Source: Myrica gale
Lineage: Eukaryota; Streptophyta; Magnoliopsida; Fagales; Myricaceae
Direction of reading: 5' to 3'
Length of the DNA: 64,000 nt
Assembly: GCA_963930655.1 (NCBI GenBank)
Contig: OZ005601.1
Location: forward strand, 25,854,921 to 25,918,920
Numbering within the stretch: the stretch's first letter is position 1; every line of letters starts with the position of its first letter. Both the position numbers and the translations under genes were made by a program. Below are positions 25,201 through 33,850 of the stretch, in pieces. Below the pieces are notes generated by a model, which was not told where the DNA came from, did not search any database, and saw only the letters and a list, made by a program, of their open reading frames with translations.

Positions 25201-28200
25201 AGCTCATGTAAAATCTGAAGACATGTAAGGACAAAGTCAACCGAAAGTCAGCAAGTCAACCGAAAAGTTCAACCGAAAGTCAACCTATGAATAGTAAAAT
25301 TGACTTTTTTACTATTCACCAGCTGTAAAAGCAGCCGACAGGTCACTGTTCATCCACAGTAACAACACGCGTGACTACACAGGATCCGCGTGAATACACA
25401 GTGGCTCTCATCTGTCTTTAAATATCGTAGCTCAAGTCATTTGTAACCAGAACTCGAACTTCGTTTTCGATTCTGCTCTCTCTCTCTCTCTCTCTCTCTC
25501 AAGTCTTTCTAGCCTCTCTTACGAGTCTATCCAGAGTTAGAACTATGTCTTCTTTCTTGATAGTTCTATGTAAGTCATGTAACCAAGTAACTTGTTTCTT
25601 TCCTTGATTATCAAGTAAATCAGTTACCAAGTATATCGTTGTTCTTCTTTCTTTAATATCTGCAAACATGCATACCGCCAGATTGGACGGTTTTAAGTTT
25701 CAGTTTCATACATTCATACATACCGCCAGATTGGTCGGTTCTAAGATTCTGCACTTATGCATTACCGCCTTCATGGCTGGTTTAGTTATTTTCTGCTAAG
25801 TTAATTTTCTTTTAAGACCATTAGCAAGTGGATACCAGCTAAGTGACTTTCATTGTCGATCTGCGGGTAGAACGAAGCTTGTCCCTTTCATCAGGGGGTC
25901 TCAAATTTATTTTAAATTTATATCTGCTGTTCTTCCTTTTCTTTTCTGCTTCCGCATTTCCTTTATGTCTCTATGGCTCGTCTCCACCACTCTCTCTCTA
26001 ATCACCGCTTCCGCCCTTTCAAAGTAAGCACCCTGGTAGTCGAAAGGTTCCATTCCACCAAAGTAAGCACCCTGGTAAGCACCCTGGTAGTCGAAGAGTT
26101 TTCTCTCTTGGTACCAGAGCCAGGCCCCGGTAGTCGAAGAGTTTTCTCTCTTGGTACCGGGGCCTGGCTCTGATACCAGGATGACTAGCACTAATTGACT
26201 TTTTTACTTTCGGGGATGTCTAAGGAATTAATGTTTTCCTTAACACGACATTCTGAACTGTAATGACCTAATTTTTTGCATTTGTAACATCTAATGTTAC
26301 TTTTATCTTTAGGAGTTTTAGGCTTGGACCTTTTCCTAAAAGATTTCTTACAAAACTTGGGTTTACTATCCTCAAGAGGAGTAGACTTCCTAAAAGACTT
26401 CCTATGGTACTTGTTTGATTTTCTGAAGGAAGACTTTTCTTTGTGGTGTTTCCTTCGGGATGGTGCTATGGGAGGTAGACCATACTGTTCGCAGAAATTT
26501 CCCATTTCATACTTAGCTTTCTTTCTATCTTTGCTAAGTTGGTTACTAATCTTCATGTCAATACACATTTTCATACCTTCTTTGTTTATGATACTAACAA
26601 GATCACCGTAGGTTAGGTTATCATATTCTATGATTCCTGAGGGTTGACTTAAGACTTCTCTAATCTTATGGGCAAAGAGGTTGGGTAATCCATTAATGAA
26701 TTTTTCTTTCCAAAATGGATTTTTACAATCATCTCTAAGCATGACACGAGAAATAAAGACATCTTTGTACCACCTAAAATCACTTAAGGTCGGACACTTA
26801 AGGTTACTAAGCTGATCATGGATCCGAGCTGAGATGTTACCTGGAGTTCCAAGAAAGTGTTTAATAATGGTATAAATAAGAGTATTAATACCATCACTAA
26901 CACCTTTACCTAAGGCTTCATCGAAGATTGGGAAACCTGCTTCATCATGCTGTACAGCATAACGAATAAGATCACGATCTTCTTCGGTGAGATAATTTTC
27001 CCACCATTGGCGTAAAGAGCCAGTGAAACCTGAAACAATCAAGTCAACAATATCGGAATGACTAAGGGATTGGTTTACTAAGTAGCTATTTGCTACCATA
27101 GTCATATGCTGGAGTTTATTAAGGATTTCTTGTTCAGAGAAACCATCAATATTCCATTCATATAACTTGTCAGAGGAAACAGAGAATTGACTTTGAAAAT
27201 TCCTTTCTTCGAATTGAAGATCAGGAGGAGTGGGTTTACTATACCAATTCTTGGTCAGGGTCATTGGATTAGGATGATAATTCTTAATCCTATGAACATT
27301 TAACTGATTAAATTGTTCTTGAATTTCACTAATTTGGTGATCGGAATCTGAAGCTGATTCAGATTCAACCTGGTTGAGAGCACCTATCTGAAGAGAAGAA
27401 GAAGGCTTACTAGATGAAGTCTTTTCAGGTGTTTTAGACTCGGCTGTAGTTAAATCTTTTAACATCTGACTAACTTTACTAAGGGCTGTGACTTCTAACT
27501 TAGAGGTTTTTAAACCTATGGGTTTACTTGTTAACTGGATCAGAGGCTTTTCGTTGACAGGGGATTGACCATCTAACTTAAGCTCAATCTTGTCTAACTG
27601 ATTACCTATGGTCTGGAGATACTGGTTGGTGTAATTGTTTTGTTCAACCAGTTGTTTCTTACTATCAGAGTCTGGAATCTTAAAAGGGGAGGCTATGATC
27701 TCAGATCCTTTGTGGGCTACTATGATAGTCTCAGCAGGAGGATGACTAGCACTAATTGACTTATTCTTATCCGTGGTGGTCCATTTGACTTTAGTAAGAA
27801 CTTGACAATTCAAGTTCTTGTATTTCTCCAAATACTCAAAGAAACTTATGTTTGTACCTAATTGAATCATAAGTTTCTGCCAATTATCAAAATTGACTTG
27901 TTTTTCAGCTTTCGTGTGACTTTTACTATATTGAGTCCTTTTGGCTAAATTGGTGTCGGACATAAATTCATCTTCTAGAGTTTTCATGTCTGGGCTGAAG
28001 GGTTTACTAATGGTCATCAACTGTGGGTTAACAGATTCGAAATCTGTTTGGGTTGGTGACTCTTGACCATCATCTTCTACATCGTCGACTACATGTCCTG
28101 ATGTAGAGGCTTGGGTTGGTAAATGTGACTTAACAGAATACAAAGGAGTACTAACCTGAGAATTAATCTGAACTCCTTTGAGTTGCAGATTGATGTCTCT

Positions 28201-31200
28201 TCTAACAGATTCATTGATACTGGTAGTTGATCTCCTAGCAGATTGGCTACCTGGTTCTTGAATCCTGAGGGGTGTGAACCTTCGTGGTTCATCAAAACTA
28301 ATTCTAACAGTTCCATCAAGATACTGTTGGATCATGTCTAACTTGGTTATGTCACTGTGAACTGGGGCTGTAGGAGTCTCATTTTCCAAGACCCATTCAT
28401 TCGGAAGGGTGACATTTTTCCAAACAATTGACTTTGGGACCCTAATGTTAGCGTCACTGGTATGACTCTGAATCAAGAGGGTTTGATCTTTGGGACTTTT
28501 TACTAAGGCATGAACATTCAAATTGGTTCGGATGCACTTATAATAAATCCTATAGATCAAGGCTAAAGGCTGACTTCCTTCTAACATCTCGTAACCTGAA
28601 GTTTTAACGTTCAAGGTTAAGGCTTTTAGAAGATGTTTATCACTTAAACTTAAGGTAAAATCAGGAAAACAATCAAAATGGATTGGACCATTGTGGAGAC
28701 TGGATTCAATTATACCTAAGATGCTTGTGCTGTAATCTGTGAACCTAGCATCACGAAGACACAACAAAACAGACGCATCAATCCCTTTTCGGGTTAAGGG
28801 TTTTACTGCAACTTGAACTAAACCTATGTGAATATACTTGAAACCTTTATCCCTATGCTTTCTAAGGACATCGGGAGATAAAAGTTGACATTTTTCATGG
28901 GTTTTACTAAGAGCGTAAACCTGCTCTACGGTTTTAACATGGTAATTACCTGTGAAGGATAAAGGGGAGAAGCTTGACTTAGAGTAGATTTCACTACTGG
29001 GAACTTTGGGGATATTCCAATCTTGGAGTGAAGAGTTTACTTCATTGACCTCAAATTCTTCTTCGTTAACAATTCCTTGAAGGGGTGGAATGGAACCAGA
29101 AGACCTAAGTGACTTTCATTGGTGTCGGACATAAATTCATCTTCTAGAGTTTTCATGTCTGGGCTGAAGGGTTTACTAATGGTCATCAACTGTGGGTTAA
29201 CAGATTCGAAATCTGTTTGGGTTGGTGACTCTTGACCATCATCTTCTACATCGTCGACTACATGTCCTGATGTAGAGGCTTGAGTTGGTAAATGTGACTT
29301 AACAGAATACAAAGGAGTACTAACCTGAGAATTAATCTGAACTCCTTTGAGTTGCAGATTGATGTCTCAGCAAATTATCTCACCGAAGAAGATCGTGATC
29401 TTATTCGTTATGCTGTACAGCATGATGAAGCAGGTTTCCCAATCTTCGATGAAGCCTTAGGTAAAGGTGTTAGTGATGGTATTAATACTCTTATTTATAC
29501 CATTATTAAACACTTTCTTGGAACTCCAGGTAACATCTCAGCTCGGATCCATGATCAGCTTAGTAACCTTAAGTGTCCGACCTTAAGTGATTTTAGGTGG
29601 TACAAAGATGTCTTTATTTCTCGTGTCATGCTTAGAGATGATTGTAAAAATCCATTTTGGAAAGAAAAATTCATTAATGGATTACCCAACCTCTTTGCCC
29701 ATAAGATTAGAGAAGTCTTAAGTCAACCCTCAGGAATCATAGAATATGATAACCTAACCTACGGTGATCTTGTTAGTATCATAAACAAAGAAGGTATGAA
29801 AATGTGTATTGACATGAAGATTAGTAACCAACTTAGCAAAGATAGAAAGAAAGCTAAGTATGAAATGAGAAATTTCTGCGAACAGTATGGTCTACCTCCC
29901 ATAGCACCATCCCGAAGGAAACACCACAAAGAAAAGTCTTCCTTCAGAAAATCAAACAAGTACCATAGGAAGTCTTTTAGGAAGTCTACTCCTCTTGAGG
30001 ATAGTAAACCCAAGTTTTATATTTAATTTTTATTTATTTTATAAAAAGTATAATATATTTTTATTTAATTTATGGTTTTTGTGTATTATAATTTTTATTT
30101 ATTTTTAAGACACGTGACATGCCACGTCATCAATTTTGTTAGAAAACTGGATGGAAATGTGATAGAGAGTAATTTTCGAAGTGACATAAACTCAAGTTGT
30201 GATTTGCCAATTCTAGAAATCCAAATAGTTTTTTAAAATCTCGCAAAAAACTAGACAATGATTTTAGATTTTCCTAATTATAAATTTGATTTGCAGTTTG
30301 ATTCCTCAACATATATTTAGCTTGAGTTTCAACCAGCATTGGATGTTTGACAGCAGTGTGAGGAAGATGGCTCGAAGATAATCATGCTTGATGACACTCA
30401 TTAGGGATAGGAGTACTTTTGCAAAGGACAAAACCGATAATTTGTTTGTTACTTGAAAATTTGTATGGTGGGTCAGAAGGTTGAACTAGGAAAAAATTAC
30501 TTTGTTTATACTCAATTCTGATGGTATTTGAGAGTCTAATAAATAAAAAGCCCAAGGTTGGAGGTCATTGAGCATTGCTATGGCATTGATGATCGAAGAA
30601 GCACAAACTGATCAGCCCTACTGAGAACTTCACGAAGGACTTGAGACTCTGACCTAGGTGAAACTATCATAGTAACAGGCACTTTGGCCATGTGATGCAC
30701 AGTGCATGCATAGTTGTTCAAATTGGAACAATGATTCACCATTTACATTCTAAAACGGAAAAGTAGATTTCCTCACTGGCAATTTATGTCACTTTATCCA
30801 GACAGTTCAAATTAACAGCACCAAATAGGAACACAAATTTAGTAATGCGAGCTTATATAGGCCTACCAGGCTGCATCTGGATTTTCGTTCTCCTTGCATA
30901 GAGGTGGATTTTTCTTCCTTCTCAACTCATATAAATCATTTGAGTCAGGCTTCTGATATATTTTAACACCAACTTCACTGACTTCGTCAGTTTTATGAGC
31001 CAGAATATTCCAACAGATCGAAGGTGTTAATCTGGTCATGGCTGGAAAGAGAGGAAGTGTCAGTAAAACATTACAAGGGTTGAAGAAAATAGATAACGCA
31101 GAACCCAAATAAATCTAACCAGTTCTTCTGCACATGTGGCAAGAAGAAACTGCATTGTAGATTGGTAGATATTGATGTGGCATTTCTTCCACAAGCTGAC

Positions 31201-33850
31201 CCCAAAACAGCACGATACGACTTCCAAGAAGTTTACTACCCTACATCCCCCTTAACAAGTTAAAACAAAGTGATCACCTACCCCCATGTAAAAACAAGTG
31301 TATGCATCTGGCTCCTTCTGTCAAGTGCATGGCTTGTGAATCATACCTCCTTTAGCAGAAGGTGACTAGCATTTAAAACCTATGGGATCGCCACAAGTAA
31401 GGTAGAGTAATAAAGAAGCAGAAGAATCAGAGGTATGAGCAGCCTCAGTTGACAGTATCACATGAGATGGCTGGTCCTGGGTTCAACTCAATGTATGTAG
31501 GGTAATATATAAATGTGAAAGGAAGGACAGAGTCTTCGGAGTTTATAAATTTTGAATCCATCACAATAATGCACCACCAAGTCTTAATTTTAGCATTCAA
31601 GTAATACTCTCAAATGGGTCATTAGCCTAAGAAGAGAATCAATTATAAAGGTGATATACATGACAATTAACTTTTCAGCAGAAACCCATATTCAAAGCAG
31701 AAAAAGGAAATGATCATAGAGAAAACAGCTTTAAGTGACGAAACCACTCTTAGATCAACCTTCTTCTGCTTCAATGCTATCATGTGTCGTTGATAAAATA
31801 AAGTATCCACCAGGTCTTAAAATTCGATTTATCTCCAGAAGAAGCTTACCCCCTGGAGGTGGAAAACAAAATCTGCTATTAATATGACAAAGAAATGAAA
31901 GTTAATAGGAAAAGAAGGAAATAATGTTAGACATAACTAGGAAAGAGAGAAAGGTAAAAAAAGACGAACCATTGGAATGCCAAGCCAAGCCACACCCGCC
32001 ACAATGAACAGTGTCAAATACAGCACTAGGAAATGGAAGCCTTTTAGTTGCAAAAGGGCTAACAACTGCAGGAAAACCACGCTCAAGGGCAACCTGAGCT
32101 AGGTCCACTAGATCATCCTTTAAGCCTAGCGACAGTGTTAGTACCTCCTTATCAAGAAGAGAAGCCGAAAAGCTTGAATCTGTACATCCAACATCCAGTA
32201 CCACGCGGACATTCTTTCCCCATTCAATGTCAGGCACCATCTATCAAATCCGACAAAATTTCAGAGGGCAAAATATGCTAAGGATGATATAAAAGGTTTT
32301 AATATGTATTTATAGAGAAGACAGCAAATGTTTCTTATTTTGGCAATACAATTGGAAAATACCGGAGTTTTTAATCAACAAAACCTTGTTAGCACAATGT
32401 TATATCTACGTAGCGCTGTCATAGTCATATATTGTGTTAAGATAAATCTCATTTGGGAAAACTTCCCTATTACAGCCTTTCCAAATGACCTAAGCACCCA
32501 AAGTTGGTTTGAGCAACGTGTTGCAGTTATCAAATAAATTGGGTGTTGGTATCTGTGGATGGGATGCTGGAGGTAGGCTTGGACATGGCGGTGTCATAAG
32601 AGTGGCAATTGTAAGATATGGTAGCTGTAGTGTAAAGATGGGTCATAAGTTATTATTAATCAACAAAAAATCGTTACTATACTCGAGCATTAATCCAAAA
32701 CAAAAAGGCCCTTGCAACAGGAAAAACTTACATCTTCAATGGATTCCAGGTAGTGAACAACTCCACCCTTGAACTCAGACTGGTCTTGAGGAAACGTAAG
32801 ATATTTTCCAGACTCAACCACCCAACTATGTTTCTTAACAAATGCATCTAGTTTTGGGTGTGCCACATTTTTATACAGTATCTGCACTAACAACAGAAGA
32901 ACATTACAATGAGAAAATATCAAGCAAACCCTGACCTCTGTCTAAAGTGAAAATCAAATATAATGACAGATGAATCCACTTCATTTGTGATATACCTTCA
33001 GTTTGCTCTCTGGCCAGTGCACTGGCAATTCATAACCATCACGGGGTAGAGGAACAAGACACATCACAGGTGTTCTTGGGCAACTCCTCTCCCTATGCCG
33101 ATAGCTCTGTAGCCTGACACCTTCAATATCAATGCACGGAATGTAATTGTGCTTGCTTCTTGTGCTACATAATTTCCAAGTGTGATGTGCTTTAGGATCA
33201 AACAACGGACCTTTTATCTTTTTCTTCCTTCCCATCTTCCTTGATTCGCCACTCCCATCTTCCAACTTGTCCTCCGATTCCTGATCCACTGGTTCAATTA
33301 AATCACTTTCTCCCTCTTTGTCCCCATTTTCTTCATCCTCGCTAACCAACCCTTCTTCCTTACCATCTACCTCTTCCTCTTGCTCTTCCTTTTCTGTTTG
33401 TGAATCCTCACCCTCGGAGTCCGATGACCCCTTATTCTCTTTAGCTACTCCTTTTGTAAGTTTCACTTTTCTCTCATTAGCTACTTCTTTCTCATCCTTT
33501 TTCTCAGACGTATGCTCCTTAACAGTCGAATCCACAGACCTATTAACCTTTTTGTCATCCTTCTTATCCAAATCAGACTCAACTTTCGACTTCTTATCAT
33601 CCTTGGTCAATCCATGCTTTACCACTTCCTTCTTGTTGGACTGAGTCCCAGAAGAGCTGGCTCTTGTGTTTTTAGCCACAGGTTCAGCAATGTCGTCGAA
33701 ACTTTCCCTCTGAGTGACCACAGAAGAGGAGGAAGAAGAAAACATAGACCACATAAAGATAAAACAGAGACCCAAGATTGCCACTACAGTCATCTTTACA
33801 CAGAACCCGTGTGGGCGTTTTGCTTGGCGACCAAACCGTGTTATTGTCAT
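19267..33850 (-). CDS. PMT28: PMT28-like Golgi methyltransferase (DUF248)
   Basis: Eight exons in consistent phase: 33850-32996, 32881-32732, 32240-31970, 31852-31760, 31041-30867, 20968-20726, 20502-20308, 19465-19267. They give 726 aa, ending in [10 protein letters not shown]. The protein has a short basic cytosolic N-terminus, one signal-anchor helix (about 20-37), a long acidic Lys/Glu/Ser-rich stem (about 45-215) and the DUF248 methyltransferase domain (about 220-726). That is the type II Golgi layout of the QUA2/PMT family, proposed to methylate pectin or other wall polysaccharides. The SAM-site segment reads [11 protein letters not shown], not the usual GCG-type loop, which is the mark of the PMT28 branch. 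Intron 5 (20969-30866, 9898 bp) contains the pararetrovirus cluster; the exons on both sides are undamaged, so the gene may still be spliced. PMT28 is a family-based name. Confidence 0.88.
21317..23574 (+). pseudogene. endogenous pararetrovirus ORF1 C-terminal half: protease, RT, RNase H
   Basis: Frame 21289-21720 is closed by one in-frame TGA (21718-21720), and the same frame continues open to a TAA at 23572-23574. In order: a Lys/Glu-rich coiled coil (about 21340-21480), an aspartic protease with the DSGAD active site (about 21688), a reverse transcriptase with YIDDV catalytic residues (about 22738), and RNase H with a TDAS-type motif (about 23177). The nonsense codon falls just after the protease active site. 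No integrase follows and a second ORF begins at the stop, which marks Caulimoviridae and not Ty3/gypsy; the layout fits florendoviruses. The left end is a junction with host repeat DNA at about 21315; movement and coat regions are absent in this orientation. The copy is defective. Confidence 0.85.
23564..25200 (+). pseudogene. endogenous florendovirus-like ORF2, broken by a tandem duplication
   Basis: The ATG at 23564 overlaps the ORF1 stop (23572-23574) by 11 bases in another frame, as expected for a downstream viral ORF. The N-terminal part is rich in Pro, Ser and Gln; the middle holds a conserved-looking Trp-rich region; the tail is Ser-rich. A 191-bp direct tandem duplication (24370-24560 and 24561-24751) is not a multiple of three and shifts the frame, so the first reading stops at 24608-24610 and the remaining sequence continues in another frame to the TGA at 25198-25200. 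The function of this ORF is unknown in the family. Broken as it stands. Confidence 0.75.
24370..24751 (+). repeat. 191-bp perfect tandem duplication
   Basis: Unit 24370-24560 is repeated directly at 24561-24751. The two copies look identical, which points to a recent event, and a short TCA microhomology sits at the joint. The length (3n+2) causes the ORF2 frameshift. Confidence 0.93.
25201..25905 (+). promoter_or_regulatory. viral intergenic region with promoter-like elements
   Basis: About 700 bp without a frame after ORF2. It starts with several GTCAACCGAAA-like repeats (25236-25290) that carry the W-box core. Then come a TTTAAATAT TATA-like box (25417-25425), a (CT)n tract (25475-25500) and a pyrimidine-rich leader with two near-identical CATACCGCCAGATTGG segments (about 25671 and 25719). 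This is where caulimovirids have their genomic promoter and leader. Promoter activity is inferred. The right end is a junction to inverted-orientation viral DNA. Confidence 0.6.
25475..25500. repeat. (CT)n tract
   Basis: A run of CT dinucleotides 50-60 bp downstream of the TATA-like box. CT-rich leaders just after the start site are common in plant pararetroviruses and plant promoters. Confidence 0.85.
26109..26178. repeat. 24-bp inverted repeat containing the primer-binding site
   Basis: 26109-26132 and 26155-26178 are inverted copies that differ at one base. The left copy reads TGGTACCAGAGC on the plus strand, so a near-perfect primer site exists in both orientations. The 22 bp between them and the flanks carry a direct repeat of GTAGTCGAAGAG plus TTTTCTCTCTTGG. 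Confidence 0.85.
26167..26178 (-). promoter_or_regulatory. tRNA-iMet primer-binding site
   Basis: On the minus strand this reads TGGTATCAGAGC, the standard minus-strand DNA primer site of plant pararetroviruses and many plant LTR elements. Confidence 0.85.
26191..29117 (-). pseudogene. endogenous pararetrovirus movement and coat protein region, inverted
   Basis: One long minus-strand frame of about 975 codons, open from the junction at 29117 to a TAG at 26191-26193. No ATG marks its start, so the shorter reading from 28767 (a TTG codon) is not the true N-terminus. In order: a caulimovirid movement protein of the 30K type (about 29000-28300), a Ser/Thr-rich linker with charged coiled-coil stretches (about 28300-27300), then the coat protein core (about 27250-26350), a Lys/Arg/Ser-rich tail and a CX2CX4HX4C zinc knuckle at 26289-26248. 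Both ends are rearrangement junctions: upstream it meets the 251-bp duplicate out of frame, and downstream it meets the primer-site segment through a copy of GATGACTAGCACTAATTGAC also found at 27741. Not a complete polyprotein. Confidence 0.82.
29118..29368 (-). repeat. 251-bp direct duplicate of the viral linker region
   Basis: Matches 27949-28199 at a constant offset of 1169, with one difference seen (29284 A against G). It lies directly upstream of the long minus-strand viral frame but in a different reading frame. The left edge shares AAGTGACTTTCATTG with 25843-25857, a probable recombination joint. Confidence 0.9.
29372..30018 (+). pseudogene. 647-bp inverted duplicate of the coat protein region
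   Basis: The reverse complement of 26352-26998, with a single base difference noted (near 29868). It encodes a piece of the coat protein core on the plus strand, open to 30026. The N- and C-terminal parts and the zinc knuckle are missing. Beyond 30018 the sequence becomes AT-rich and then enters the right host inverted repeat. Confidence 0.9.

Larger units (their letters stand above)
25907..26178 (-). pseudogene. viral primer-binding site and ORF1 N-terminal fragment, inverted
   Basis: Read on the minus strand, this starts with TGGTATCAGAGC (26178-26167), complementary to the 3' end of plant initiator tRNA-Met. An open frame of about 90 codons follows. Its first half is built from short repeats (the peptide FDYQGAY occurs three times with partial copies) and the second half is basic and charged. 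This is the expected start of a florendovirus ORF1. It stops at a junction near 25907-25930, where the plus-oriented intergenic region begins, so it is cut off from the movement protein that should follow it. Confidence 0.65.
21142..30275. repeat. diverged inverted repeats flanking the viral cluster
   Basis: The left arm (about 21142-21310) and the reverse complement of the right arm (about 30110-30275) align over roughly 165 bp with many differences. Both open with TAGG(G/A)AAAT and share AACAAAATT and ACGTGTC blocks. AATTAT stands directly outside each arm (21136-21141 and 30276-30281). Together this looks like an old non-autonomous DNA transposon with its target duplication, later opened by the viral sequence. 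I do not recognise the family. Confidence 0.55.

Noticed and set aside
28767-28767. True start of the viral minus-strand frame
   Set aside because: The codon is TTG and the frame stays open upstream to the junction at 29117, through recognisable movement protein sequence.
29037-29312. Independent small minus-strand gene
   Set aside because: It crosses the 29117/29118 duplication junction out of frame; it is an artefact of the rearrangement.
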